Origin: a candidate division KSB1 bacterium
Lineage (GTDB): Bacteria; Zhuqueibacterota; Zhuqueibacteria; Residuimicrobiales; Krinioviventaceae
DNA: 64,000 nucleotides
Assembly (NCBI GenBank): GCA_034521575.1
Contig: JAXHMJ010000005.1
Coordinates: 1,736,001-1,800,000 of the forward strand
Direction of reading: 5' to 3'
Below the pieces are notes generated by a model, which saw only the letters and a list, made by a program, of their open reading frames with translations, was not told where the DNA came from and made no database searches. Below are positions 47,397 to 58,210 of the stretch, one piece after another (position 1 is the stretch's first letter; each line of letters starts with the position of its first letter). Both the position numbers and the translations under genes were made by a program.

Positions 47397-48496
47397 CCCA
47401 AACTGCAAAAAAATTCACCCCTAAACGCATTTTCATTGAAAAGAGCGTTGCCGAGACTGAATTCACCCGGCGGATTTTAGACCAGTTCAAGGTTGCTCAC
47501 AAACACATCAATGATGCCAATGCCCTGTTGACCCGCAGTGCAATCTCGCGTCGACCGCATCTCTGGAAAAAAAGCTTGCTTTTGGCGCGTCAGCGCGGAC
47601 CGTTCATGCGCCTCTGCCCGGGCACTCAAAAGCATATTTGCTGTTTGTATCACAATCTGGATGTTGCGGCAGGCTGCAATCTTGGCTGCACCTATTGTTT
47701 TCTGCAGGGATATCTGAACACACCGCTCATCACCCTGTACGCCAATCTAAATGACATGTATACAGAGCTTGAAGACAAAATCGCAAAAAATCCGAAACGA
47801 TTTTTCAGAGTGGGTACCGGCGAACTGAGCGACAGTTTAACATTCGACGATTTTACCTGCCTGTCCCGGGAGCTGGTGGAGTGGTTTTCCGAAAAGTCCA
47901 ATGCCATCATCGAACTGAAAAGTAAAAACACCCATATCGAAAATGTACTGGATTTAAAACATAACGGCCGCAGTGTGATTTCCTGGTCCATGAATTCTCA
48001 GGCCATGGCAAACAGCGAAGAATCTTCAGCCACCTCGCGAAATGAACGCCTTCGAGCGGCAAAAGCGGTGCAGGATGCCGGATATCGTATCGGATTTCAT
48101 TTCGATCCGATGATCCATCATTCCGACTGGCAGACCGGCTATCGGGAAACCGTGGACAAAATCTTCAAAGTCATAAAACCCGAAACCATTGCCTGGATCA
48201 GCCTGGGCGCGCTACGTTATCCGGCCGGATTTGATTCTGTCATCCGTAAAAACCATCCGGAATCACGTATTGTACTGGGGGAACTGGTCCCCGGCCTTGA
48301 TCAGAAACTGCGGTACTTTAAAAAAATCCGTATCGACATGTTCAAACACATGTATTCCTGGATCAAATCTTGTTCACCGGATGTCTTTGTTTATTTATGC
48401 ATGGAGCGGGAGGAAATCTGGCGGCGGGCATTCGGCTGGTCGCCCCGGAACAGCGCCGAGTTGAAAACGTTACTCGATGCCCGGGTCAAGCCTTAG
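47393..48496 (+). CDS. Spore photolyase-like radical SAM enzyme
   Basis: A 367-residue radical SAM protein. The iron-sulfur motif is C-x3-C-x2-C in AAGCNLGCTYCFLQGYLN, exactly the SPL-family context; later RVGTGELSDSL, FSEKSNAIIELKSKNTH, SWSMNSQ, GFHFDPMIHH and YLCMEREEIWRRAFG match the family. Spore photolyase repairs the thymine spore photoproduct in spore DNA, but there are no sporulation genes here. Many non-sporulating bacteria carry such relatives of unknown substrate. Start overlaps the ParB-like gene's stop. Cytoplasmic. Confidence in family is high, in substrate low. Confidence 0.85.
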   Translation: MTQTAKKFTPKRIFIEKSVAETEFTRRILDQFKVAHKHINDANALLTRSAISRRPHLWKKSLLLARQRGPFMRLCPGTQKHICCLYHNLDVAAGCNLGCTYCFLQGYLNTPLITLYANLNDMYTELEDKIAKNPKRFFRVGTGELSDSLTFDDFTCLSRELVEWFSEKSNAIIELKSKNTHIENVLDLKHNGRSVISWSMNSQAMANSEESSATSRNERLRAAKAVQDAGYRIGFHFDPMIHHSDWQTGYRETVDKIFKVIKPETIAWISLGALRYPAGFDSVIRKNHPESRIVLGELVPGLDQKLRYFKKIRIDMFKHMYSWIKSCSPDVFVYLCMEREEIWRRAFGWSPRNSAELKTLLDARVKP

Positions 48497-48525
48497 GAAT
48501 TCCCCCTTAAAAGCAGACTCGACTT

Positions 48526-49944
48526 TTATTCCTGTTCTCCGGTCATATAACGGTGCATGGCCTCGGCAGCCTTGCGGCCGTCTCCCATAGCCAGAATGAC
48601 CGTCGCCGCGCCCTGCACGATATCACCGCCGGAAAACACACCCGGTATTGACGTTTCTCCGGTTTCGGGAGTGATTTGCAGCGTTCCTTTATCCCGGACC
48701 TGGAGTTCGGGAGTTTCCTTCAGCAGCAAAGGATTGGGGCGATTGCCGATGGCTACAATCACAATACCGCAGTCGATTTTGTACTCCGAATCCGGGATCG
48801 GAATCGGTCGTCGCCTGCCGGATTCATCAGGTTCACCCAACTGCATTTTGATCACCTGAATACCGGTCACCCAGCCCTGTTCATCGCCAAAAATTTCCAC
48901 CGGATTGCGAAGCAGATGAAATTCAATACCTTCTTCTTTGGCATGATGCACTTCCTCTTTTCGTGCAGGCAGCTCATCCAGAGAGCGTCTGTACACGATC
49001 ATGGAATGCTCTGCGCCCAGACGCCGGGCGGTACGGGCAGCATCCATGGCCACATTTCCGCCTCCGACAATCACGACGCGTTCATCGCGCAAAATCGGGG
49101 TGTCACTGTTCGGGAAATCATAAGCACGCATCAGATTGGCGCGCGTCAAATATTCGTTGGCTGAATAAACACCGAGCAGGTTTTCTCCGGGCACATTCAG
49201 AAACCGGGGCAACCCCGCTCCGGTACCGATAAACACCGTATCATATTCATCCCGGAGTTCCTGCAGGGTAAAGGTGTTGCCGATAATGGCATTATATCTG
49301 AATTGAACGCCCAGTTTTTCAAGATTTTCAACTTCCTGCTGAACAATCGCTTTGGGCAGACGAAATTCCGGAATGCCGTAAATCAATACACCTCCGGGTT
49401 TGTGCAGGGCCTCGTACACGGTCACGGAATGTCCTTTTTTTGCCAGGTCTCCCGCCACAGTCAATCCGGCAGGCCCGCTGCCGACAACAGCGGCTTTTTT
49501 GCCGGTTTTGGTTTCAACCCTCACCGTATTTTCTGTATAATGCGCCCGGTCCCAGTCTGCGACAAAGCGTTCCAGGCGGCCAATACCAACGGATTTGTCA
49601 ACATCTTTGTGAATTTTTCCCACCGTACACCGGCTTTGACATTGTTCTTCCTGCGGACAAACGCGTCCGCATATGGAGGGAAACACATTTTTCTCCTTAA
49701 CGGTCCTGACGGCGGCCGTGATATCACCTTCAGCAATCTGGCCGATAAAGCGGGGAATATCAATATTCACCGGGCAGTCTTCTACGCATTTTGGATTTTT
49801 ACACTGCAGGCAGCGCAGCGCTTCTCGTTTCGCCTGGTCCAGCGAGAACCCGAGGGGCACTTCTTTTTGATTATGAATTCGGGTTTCCGGCTCCTGTTCC
49901 GGCATTTTTACCGGATCAATTAAAAGTCGTTCTTTATTCTTCAT
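48526..49944 (-). CDS. NfnB / glutamate synthase small-subunit-like FAD oxidoreductase
   Basis: A 472-residue flavoprotein with two N-terminal 4Fe-4S clusters (CLQCKNPKCVEDCP and SICGRVCPQEEQCQSRC), FAD site (VVGSGPAGLTVAGDLAKKG) and NADPH site (VVIVGGGNVAMDAARTARRLG) and the closing GVFSGGDIVQGAATVILAMGDG. Together with the adjacent 278-residue protein it forms NfnAB, NADH-dependent reduced ferredoxin:NADP+ oxidoreductase; a GltD-type glutamate synthase role is the alternative but no gltB is nearby. Genes overlap by four bases. Confidence 0.88.
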   Translation of the reverse strand: MKNKERLLIDPVKMPEQEPETRIHNQKEVPLGFSLDQAKREALRCLQCKNPKCVEDCPVNIDIPRFIGQIAEGDITAAVRTVKEKNVFPSICGRVCPQEEQCQSRCTVGKIHKDVDKSVGIGRLERFVADWDRAHYTENTVRVETKTGKKAAVVGSGPAGLTVAGDLAKKGHSVTVYEALHKPGGVLIYGIPEFRLPKAIVQQEVENLEKLGVQFRYNAIIGNTFTLQELRDEYDTVFIGTGAGLPRFLNVPGENLLGVYSANEYLTRANLMRAYDFPNSDTPILRDERVVIVGGGNVAMDAARTARRLGAEHSMIVYRRSLDELPARKEEVHHAKEEGIEFHLLRNPVEIFGDEQGWVTGIQVIKMQLGEPDESGRRRPIPIPDSEYKIDCGIVIVAIGNRPNPLLLKETPELQVRDKGTLQITPETGETSIPGVFSGGDIVQGAATVILAMGDGRKAAEAMHRYMTGEQE

Positions 49945-50777
49945 AGTGTTTCATCAGTTTGATTTCTGAACAGTCTGCATTCATGATCCCGGTAAATATT
50001 TTGACGCTTGAGCATTTCATCCCAGTCCACCTGGTGCGCATCAAATTCAGGCCCATCCACACAGACAAATTTAGTCTCATCATTCACATGTATCCGGCAT
50101 CCGCCGCACATCCCGGTGCCGTCCACCATGATGGTATTCAGGCTCGCAACCGTAGATATGGCATGCGCCCGGGTGGTTTCAGCTGTCATTTTCATCATAA
50201 CGGGTGGACCAATTGTCACCACCTGATCAATGTGCTGACCGGACTCGATGATCTGTTTGAGCACATCGGTCACAAAACCTTTCTCACCCGCACTGCCGTC
50301 GTCAGTGGTAATGTACAGCTTTTTACTCAATTCCCGCATTTCCGGTTCCAAAATCAAAAGCTCTTTGGAACGCGCGCCCAAAATACCGGTAATTTGATTG
50401 CCTCTTTCCTTTAATCCGCGCGCAATCGGCAGCAACGGAGCCGCGCCGATTCCTCCGCCAATACAGACAACAGAGCCAAACATATCGAGATGGGTGGGCG
50501 TTCCCAGGGGGCCGGCAACCGCGAATAACGAATCCCCGGGCTGCAACGCAGCCATATCTGATGTGCTCTTGCCCACTTTTTGAAAAATAATCCGGATCAA
50601 TCCTTGTTCCTTGCGGCTTTCCACAATCGTTAATGGAATGCGTTCGGAATTTTCTGTTGTTTGAATAATAACAAATTGTCCGGGCCGGTGTTTATCAGCT
50701 ATGGCAGGCGCTTGAACAAACCACTGATAGACCCGGGGGGCCAGACATGTTTTTTCTACAATTTCATATAGTGACAT
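49941..50777 (-). CDS. NfnA / sulfide dehydrogenase-type FAD-NAD(P)-binding subunit
   Basis: A 278-residue ferredoxin-NADP reductase-like protein. FAD motif ERIPLTIVESRKEQG, NAD site VVCIGGGIGAAPLLPIARGL, and a C-terminal 2Fe-2S site with four Cys/Asp-type ligands (GTGMCGGCRIHVNDETKFVCVDGPEFDA). This is the electron-bifurcation partner of NfnB. Start ATG 50777 has only a weak ribosome site. It is the first gene of the two-gene unit, divergent from ligA. Confidence 0.87.
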   Translation of the reverse strand: MSLYEIVEKTCLAPRVYQWFVQAPAIADKHRPGQFVIIQTTENSERIPLTIVESRKEQGLIRIIFQKVGKSTSDMAALQPGDSLFAVAGPLGTPTHLDMFGSVVCIGGGIGAAPLLPIARGLKERGNQITGILGARSKELLILEPEMRELSKKLYITTDDGSAGEKGFVTDVLKQIIESGQHIDQVVTIGPPVMMKMTAETTRAHAISTVASLNTIMVDGTGMCGGCRIHVNDETKFVCVDGPEFDAHQVDWDEMLKRQNIYRDHECRLFRNQTDETL

Positions 50778-50900
50778 ATTTTACCATTTTTGTTTTTGAC
50801 AAGATACGAATTTTATATGTAAAATAAAATAGCATGCCTTTAAAACAGGCGCCGTGTTGCAAAATTTAGTTGAAAAAACAGCTAAAAACCGTTATTTTAG

Positions 50901-52937
<2,037 letters not shown>

Positions 52938-52944
<7 letters not shown>

Positions 52945-53726
52945 AAACTATCGCCGTATCATTATTTTATTCTGTCTGCTCTCTGCATTGTTCACAACAG
53001 TGTATGCGCAGAGCGGCAGTCTAGATTTTGTCACCATAGAAGAAGAGATGAACCTGAGCCGCGATGTGCGCACGCATGCGCCGCTGTATTTTCGATTGCT
53101 GCGCAACCGTACGGTCAACCGCTATTTTCAAGCCATGGCTGACTCGATCGGGCGCCATTCGGATTTGGGAGACTCTGGATTATAAAGTGTATATCATGAA
53201 CCGACCGGATATCCTGCATTTTTCGCTGCCCGGCGGTAATATCTTCATCAGCCGCGGATTGATCGAGTTGACGGAAACCGATTGTGAACTGGCTGCAGTC
53301 ATTGCGCACGAGGCGGTGCACAGTTCGCATCGTCACAGCGTGCAGCAGGTTGCCGACAAATACGCCTATGCTCTGGCTGCTCAGAAAATCGTTGGCGATA
53401 ATCCTGAAATCATCAAGACCGTCCTGGAATCGCTGTTTACCCGCGACACGATCCTCGATTATGGAAAAAAACTGGAATTCAGTGCAGATGAGCGCGCGCT
53501 GCTTTATATGCAGCAGGCCGGCTATGATCCGGACGGTTTGATGCGGCTTTTAACCAAAATAGACGAACTCTATGATTCGCGCGAATTTTTGATGAAGCAT
53601 CTACACCGCACGCATCAACTCCCCGGAAAACGGTTAAAGAAACTGCCGGAAGCGCGCGGCCCGCTGCCTCAACCTTCTACCGGCTACAGCCTGATGCGAC
53701 GGATGCTGGAACGCATCCCTGAATGA
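52938..53726 (+). CDS. M48-family metalloprotease, frameshifted
   Basis: Exported zinc protease. ATG 52938 overlaps the ligA stop by seven bases; signal peptide RRIIILFCLLSALFTTVYAQ. Mature N-terminus FVTIEEEMNLSRDVRTHAPL continues to ADSIGRHSD, after which one extra T (TTT at 53164-53166) breaks the frame; the other frame carries YKVYIMNRPDILHFSLPGG, VIAHEAVHSSHRHSV (HExxH) and EFSADERALLYMQQAGYDP (third zinc ligand). Total about 262 residues, similar to BepA/YcaL-type enzymes without TPR repeats. Outer-membrane quality control is the known role in E. coli. Confidence 0.86.
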
Positions 53727-53926
53727 GAATGATTCAACCCGGACTCTGCTCTCCGTTGCGCGCCTTAAAGCCAAACAGAAACAATCCAATTATCCAAAAG
53801 ACTCGGTTCGGTCCTGCATCTTTTTGCCTCCAGCGTTGATCGTGTCTGCGATGCACACGATCATGATGCGGAAACGATTTGAATAAAGAGACGTCAGTTG
53901 CCGCAAAACTTTCGGTTGAATACATT

Positions 53927-54997
53927 TTATTTCAAGCCGTGTCCGGTCAGAAACAGGATTGCGGTTTCATCAGCAGAGAGCATGTGCTCCACCTGCCGAG
54001 CGCCTGCGAGAGCCGCAGCGGCTGATAGCTCAACATAGATGCCCTGCCGTGCTGCAAAGTGTTTCGCGTCCAAAATTGCGTTTTCATCGACTTTGATGAC
54101 CATGCCGGAGCATTCCCGGAGTTCTCTTACGATTTGCTGCAGCCGTCTTGGGTGTGCCACAGCGATTCCGGATGCACATGTCCTGTTGCAAATCTGTCCC
54201 CCTGTTTGATGAAACGCTGCAAAAACAGGCGAAACCTGTTCAGCCTGCACAGCAATCAATCGTGGAAGCCGGTTAATTGCCCCCGTTTTTTTCAATTCCC
54301 GGAATCCCAAAGCGACGCCAAGCAGCAAAGAGCCGTTACCGACCGGCAATATCACGATATCCGGCGCTGTCCCGTCCAGCTGCTCCCAGCATTCAAAAGC
54401 GGCAGTTTTGGTGCCCTGCATGAACAGCGGATGCCAGACGTGACTGGCGTAAAACGAGGATTCTGCGGCTTTGAATGCCGCACACGCCGTGTCCTCTCTG
54501 GACCCGTTAACGGCAACCAACTGCGCGCCGTATGCTTTGATTTGTTCAAGTTTGGCAGGCGAAGCAGACGCCGGCACATAAATATCGCATCGAATACCCG
54601 CCCGTGCGCAATAAGCGGCTATGGCGCTGCCGGCATTGCCGGAACTGTCTTCCACGCAATGCGTGATCCCCCACTCTTTCATTTTGCTCACCAGAACCGA
54701 GGCGCCCCGGTCTTTAAATGAACCGGTGGGGAATAAATAATCCTGTTTGATAGTAATCTGACTGGAATCAAGGGTCATTTCGGTCAGCGGTGTAAACCCT
54801 TCTCCCAGACTGACAATATGGGCCGAATGTATTACCGGTAAACTCTCCTGATAACGCCACATATCCGGATATTGACCGGCCCAGACCTCCGGATGCAGTT
54901 TTGTTTCGGATGTCCAATCGAGCATTCCACCGCAGTCACAGCGCCAGCGCGGCCTAGCCGGTGAAAAAGATTTACCGCAGGTTTGACAAGCAAACAT
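53927..54997 (-). CDS. Threonine synthase-like PLP enzyme
   Basis: A 356-residue fold-type II PLP enzyme. A zinc-ribbon-like start (FACQTCGKSF, RWRCDCGGMLDW) precedes the PLP lysine in FPTGSFKDRGASVLVSKM, the phosphate-binding EDSSGNAGSAIAAYCARAG, LPVGNGSLLLGVALGFREL, and the C-terminal serine/aromatic region. Threonine synthases of the two-gene archaeal/bacterial group (ThrC, ~350 residues with zinc ribbon) match in layout, but cysteate synthase and others share it. The gene is alone in its orientation. Confidence 0.78.
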   Translation of the reverse strand: MFACQTCGKSFSPARPRWRCDCGGMLDWTSETKLHPEVWAGQYPDMWRYQESLPVIHSAHIVSLGEGFTPLTEMTLDSSQITIKQDYLFPTGSFKDRGASVLVSKMKEWGITHCVEDSSGNAGSAIAAYCARAGIRCDIYVPASASPAKLEQIKAYGAQLVAVNGSREDTACAAFKAAESSFYASHVWHPLFMQGTKTAAFECWEQLDGTAPDIVILPVGNGSLLLGVALGFRELKKTGAINRLPRLIAVQAEQVSPVFAAFHQTGGQICNRTCASGIAVAHPRRLQQIVRELRECSGMVIKVDENAILDAKHFAARQGIYVELSAAAALAGARQVEHMLSADETAILFLTGHGLK

Positions 54998-55119
54998 AAT
55001 ATCCGGTTCTGTAATGAATCAATTCAGAAATTTTTTAAACAATGATAAAATATACAATTTTTTCGGTCTTTTTCTTGCACCTTTCGCCTCTGCCGATCAT
55101 CTCAATCAGAAAACCAATC

Positions 55120-55150
55120 CACGCAGAGGGACAAAGGTCGCAAAGAAAAA
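55120..55150 (+). repeat. Copy 1 of a CGCAGAGG-CAAAGGTCGC repeat
   Basis: The segment CACGCAGAGGGACAAAGGTC continues into GCAAAGAAAAA. It is about 80 percent identical to the complement of 55261-55292. Repeats with this sequence are frequent in intergenic DNA of many bacteria; their origin is not settled. Confidence 0.7.
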
Positions 55151-55260
55151 CATGAGCTGTTTTATATTATACGTTCAAATAATTGAAAACAATGATCGAT
55201 CTAACTTTTACCAGTTGATTTATGAGCGTTTGTTTTGACATCAGCAGTTTATTTCTTGAT

Positions 55261-55292
55261 TTTTTCCTCCGCGACCTTTGCGCCTCCGCGTG
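55261..55292 (-). repeat. Copy 2 of the same repeat, opposite orientation
   Basis: Read on the minus strand it begins CACGCGGAGGCGCAAAGGTC, matching copy 1. The two copies face each other 110 bases apart. An open frame across this copy encodes HAEAQRSRRKK and is not a gene. Confidence 0.7.
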
Positions 55293-55498
55293 CAATGTTT
55301 CAATAATCAAATCACAGTTTTCTCTTTGACTTTTTTTCTTTACGCTTCTGCGCTTAATATCGACTCGGACTGGTAAAAAGCCTGATATTCTGAATACAGA
55401 GAAAAGTATGAAACATGAAACAAAAAACAAAATGAAATTTTATCAAATCATACAGCGTTATTTGGTGTAAACTTGCGACAAAACAGGAGTGGAACAGA

Positions 55499-56308
55499 AT
55501 GTCATACCATCTATTAAAAGGCAAAACAGGACTCATATTCGGCCCCTTAAACGAAAATTCGATTGCCTGGCAGGTGGCTGAACAGGTGTATCAGGAGGGC
55601 GGCAACTTTGTCATTTCCAATACCAAAGTTGCCGTGGAGCGCGGAGACGTTGGCACACTGGCACAGCAATGCGGCAATGCGCCCGTCATTGCCGCGGACG
55701 CCACGAAAACCCAAGATTTAAAACAGTTGTACAAAGAATACAGCACCCATTTTGACGGCATTGATTTTATCCTGCACTCCATCGGCATGTCGCCGAATGT
55801 GCGAAAAGACCGCGAATACACCGATCTCAACTATGAGTGGTTCCACAAAACTCTGGACATCTCGGCTCTGTCCCTGCACCGCATCATCACCGGCGCTTTG
55901 CCGCTGCTGAATGAAAACGCCAGCATCGTGGCGTTGACCTACATCGGCGCACAACGCATATTCAGTTCCTACGGCGATATGAGCGACGCCAAAGCGCTGC
56001 TGGAAACCATTGCCCGTAACTATGGAGCACATTTGGGAGAAAAAGGCGTCCGCGTCAATACGGTGTCTCAGAGTCCCACCCCCACCACCGCCGGCGGCGG
56101 CATCAAGGGGTTTGATACCATGTATGAATTCGCCGACCGATTGGCGCCGCTGGGCAACGCCTCTGCCAAAGAATGCGCCGAGTATGTAATCACTCTGTTC
56201 TCGGATCTCACACGCAAAGTCACCCTGCAGAACCTGTATCACGACGGCGGTTTCAGCTCCATGGGCATGAGCGAAGAGCTGTTCAATGGGATACGGGAAT
56301 CTATGTAA
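55499..56308 (+). CDS. fabI: Enoyl-ACP reductase (FabI, SDR family)
   Basis: Last step of fatty-acid elongation, NADH-dependent. The 269-residue enzyme has the FabI-type nucleotide motif TGLIFGPLNENSIAWQVAE (G-x5-S), VIAADATKTQDL, FILHSIGMSPNV, ALTYIGAQRIFSSYGDMSDAK with the Y-x6-K pair, and TVSQSPTPTTAGGGIKGF. The tail lacks nothing. Start ATG 55499 is preceded by AGGAG about 11 bases upstream. FabI is essential unless another enoyl reductase exists elsewhere. Confidence 0.92.
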   Translation: MSYHLLKGKTGLIFGPLNENSIAWQVAEQVYQEGGNFVISNTKVAVERGDVGTLAQQCGNAPVIAADATKTQDLKQLYKEYSTHFDGIDFILHSIGMSPNVRKDREYTDLNYEWFHKTLDISALSLHRIITGALPLLNENASIVALTYIGAQRIFSSYGDMSDAKALLETIARNYGAHLGEKGVRVNTVSQSPTPTTAGGGIKGFDTMYEFADRLAPLGNASAKECAEYVITLFSDLTRKVTLQNLYHDGGFSSMGMSEELFNGIRESM

Positions 56309-56493
56309 TGTTTGACCTGTTGACCATTATTGCCGAACACACGCTATTGACGGCTAAAATGCCGTTGTAATCCCGATGCAAAAAAGGATTCCCGGGATTG
56401 TTCAGATATGCTCAAACATCATGACTTTTTCAAATCACGGAATAAATAAAAGCGGCAGGGATTGATAATCTCCTGCTGCTCACAGGTGTTCTG

Positions 56494-56931
56494 TTATTCT
56501 TTTTCAATTTTATCAATGCGCCGCTGATGCCGGCCGCCCTGGAACTCGGCATCCAGCCAGGCATCCACGATCCGGATACCCTCCTCCAGCGACACCATGC
56601 GTCCGCCCAGGGCGATCACATTGGCGTTGTTGTGTTCTTTGGCCAGACGCGCGCTTTCCTCATCCCGGCACACGGCGCAGCGCACGCCGCGCACCTTGTT
56701 GGCCACGATGGCTTCCCCGTTGCCGCTGCCGCCGAAGACCAGTCCCAGATCGCAGTCACCGTCAGCCACACTTTCGGCAGCGGGACGGCAAAAATCCGGG
56801 TAATCCACAGACTCGCTGCTGTCTGTGCCAAAATCCACAATCTCGTATCCCCGGTTCTGCAGGTGCTCCTTTACGACCTGTTTGAGTTGAAACCCGGCAT
56901 GATCCGAACCGAGGGCAATTTTTTGAGTCAT
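56494..56931 (-). CDS. rpiB: Ribose-5-phosphate isomerase B (Mycobacterium-type, without catalytic Cys)
   Basis: Interconverts ribose-5-P and ribulose-5-P. Motifs: IALGSDHAGFQLKQVVKEHL, DFGTDSSESVDYPDF, and VFGGSGNGEAIVANKVRGVR. The last is where most RpiB proteins have C-G-T-G with the catalytic Cys; here FGGSGNGE lacks it and has a Glu, as in M. tuberculosis RpiB. The C-terminus (GRHQRRIDKIEKE) also resembles that group. 145 residues. No linked carbohydrate genes. Confidence 0.93.
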   Translation of the reverse strand: MTQKIALGSDHAGFQLKQVVKEHLQNRGYEIVDFGTDSSESVDYPDFCRPAAESVADGDCDLGLVFGGSGNGEAIVANKVRGVRCAVCRDEESARLAKEHNNANVIALGGRMVSLEEGIRIVDAWLDAEFQGGRHQRRIDKIEKE

Positions 56932-57143
56932 TTTTGCTTCTCCTGAATATTGTTTACCTTTTTAACCGACAAACGCAACCGTTCATTCCCGGCCATCCGA
57001 TCGGATGTCTGAGCAGAGTATAACAATAGAACACGGATGGCACGGATCAGACAGAGGGGCGAGTGCGTCAGCGCGCCCCGGATATCATACTTGAATGCTT
57101 TGTTTTTAAAAAACAGACCTTATGTTTAAAAAGTTATTGTAAA

Positions 57144-57205
57144 GACAGGTCCATTTCATTAACATATTACACATTCATCAATTTACAAAAATGAAAGGAC
57201 CTGTC
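57144..57205 (+). promoter_or_regulatory. Hairpin sequestering the transposase ribosome site
   Basis: GACAGGTCC-A-TTTCAT (57144-57159) is complementary to ATGAAAGGACCTGTC (57191-57205). The right arm contains the Shine-Dalgarno AAAGGA (57194-57199) of the IS110 gene starting at 57206. Transcripts entering from outside would fold and hide it. Confidence 0.65.
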
Positions 57206-57415
57206 ATGAAAAAGGTAAACAAACTAAGCTTCACAGACAAACATTTTTATATTGGTCTTGATGTTCATAAGAAACAATGGACCGTCTGTATTAGTGACAA
57301 TCAACTGATGATAGAAAATTACACAATGAATCCATCCCCACAGGAATTAAAAAAACATCTTGATAAACGTTATCCGGGAGCGACTTTTCACAGTACATAC
57401 TGGAGTATGTACTGA
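57206..57415 (+). mobile_element. IS110-family transposase remnant (N-terminal fragment)
   Basis: The N-terminal DEDD-type RNase H-like part is visible: HFYIGLDVHKKQWTVCISDN (catalytic D) and a SPQELKKHLDKRYPGATFHS end. The frame stops at 57415 after about 70 residues, whereas IS110 transposases have 300-400. Everything from the second catalytic residues on is missing. The break is at a short palindrome (57392-57413). Confidence 0.8.
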
Positions 57416-57615
57416 TCAAGGAGCACCCTAAAGTTATCAAAAATCTAACAGCAATATTGCGCAAATACCCAAGTATACATCTCACTGTGCGAATTTCTAC
57501 AAGCGGTAAAACCCATTTTGAGACAGAAAACAAAGCTCTTGCTAGTTTAGATCTACACCGAGCTATCTGGAATTTTGCATTACAGAGTATTCACTCAATT
57601 AGCTTTGCTGATTGA
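57367..57615 (+). other. Open frame of unknown origin replacing the IS110 C-terminal part
   Basis: In the frame next to the transposase a continuous stretch of about 80 codons ends at 57615: SQYILEYVLIKEHPKVIKNL, then TAILRKYPSIHLTVRIS and KALASLDLHRAIWNFAL. It has no start codon of its own with a ribosome site. It may be the tail of another gene joined to the IS fragment by deletion. No family recognised. Confidence 0.3.
57392..57413. repeat. Palindrome at the IS110 truncation point
   Basis: AGTACATAC and GTATGTACT, exact complements, lie around TGGA. They mark the place where the IS110 frame ends. Confidence 0.6.
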
Positions 57616-57713
57616 GGTCATAATAAACCGGTTATGCGGCCCTTACGGCTGCATAGGATTATGCGTACTCACCCTCCCGCTCCATTGCATCGTTCCATCC
57701 CTCCTCTTCAGAC

Positions 57714-57742
57714 TTGACTTTTTCTCAAAAATTATTTATATT
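57714..57742 (+). promoter_or_regulatory. Sigma-70 promoter of the His-rich protein gene
   Basis: TTGACT (57714-57719) and TATATT (57737-57742) with a 17-base spacer, 27 bases upstream of the TTG start at 57769 and its AAGGA site. Confidence 0.65.
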
Positions 57743-57768
57743 TTTTCTATTTTTTTTAAGGAATTCAT

Positions 57769-58133
57769 TTGAGACACCACAGCAAACAAACAATCGCCGT
57801 TCTGCAGCTGCTCATCATCATCTGGGCCCTGTTCAGCGTCGCGTACTTTTCCCACACGCATACGGACACGGCCGGCCGTTTGGTGGTGCACTCGCATCCG
57901 TTTCAACCGCATTCGAATAGCAAAACAACGCCTCACAGCCATTCGCAGCAAGAATTCAATATCTTGGCGCCGTTTATGAAGCGTTTTCCGCTTTTATGCT
58001 TGTTCTTTTTGTTGTTTTCTTTTTTCTGCAACCAAACCGCAACCTTGATGCTTTCACGCCTCTCATCAATCCCCAGCCTGTCCTGCCTTCGCGTGCCGAC
58101 CGCGCCCCGCCGCTGTCTCCGGTCTCCTTGTAA
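57769..58133 (+). CDS. Small His-rich membrane protein, frameshifted; probable metal-linked
   Basis: A TTG start at 57769 has AAGGA six bases upstream and a good promoter. The product begins with a span (IAVLQLLIIIWALFSVAYF) then FSHTHTDTAGRLVVHSHPFQPH and HSHSQQEF, a His pattern found beside TonB-type metal receptors in Bacteroidota. A base seems missing near 57961-57970: the next frame continues AVYEAFSAFMLVLFVVFFF with a second span and stops at 58133. Taken together about 121 residues with two spans. A zinc or copper role is inferred from its histidines and the receptor remnant following. Confidence 0.6.
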
Positions 58134-58210
58134 TATTGTTCTAAATCCATGCAGAACAGGTGTGTTTTCTGAATCTGCAAATCTCTGACCGGAAACTTGA
58201 GTTTCAATAC

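Larger units (their letters stand above)
54998..55498. other. Intergenic region with degenerate copies of a widespread repeat
   Basis: About 500 bases without a supported gene. It holds an inverted pair of related 31-32-base segments (55120-55150 and 55261-55292), and a third weak match at 55321-55356. The promoter for fabI must lie near its right end. Confidence 0.6.

Noticed and set aside
53734-53925. A 63-codon minus-strand open frame between the M48 gene and the threonine-synthase-like gene
   Set aside because: No ribosome site, odd composition and no recognisable motif; treated as non-coding.
55167-55430. An 87-codon minus-strand open frame containing HAEAQRSRRKK
   Set aside because: The peptide is a translation of an intergenic repeat.
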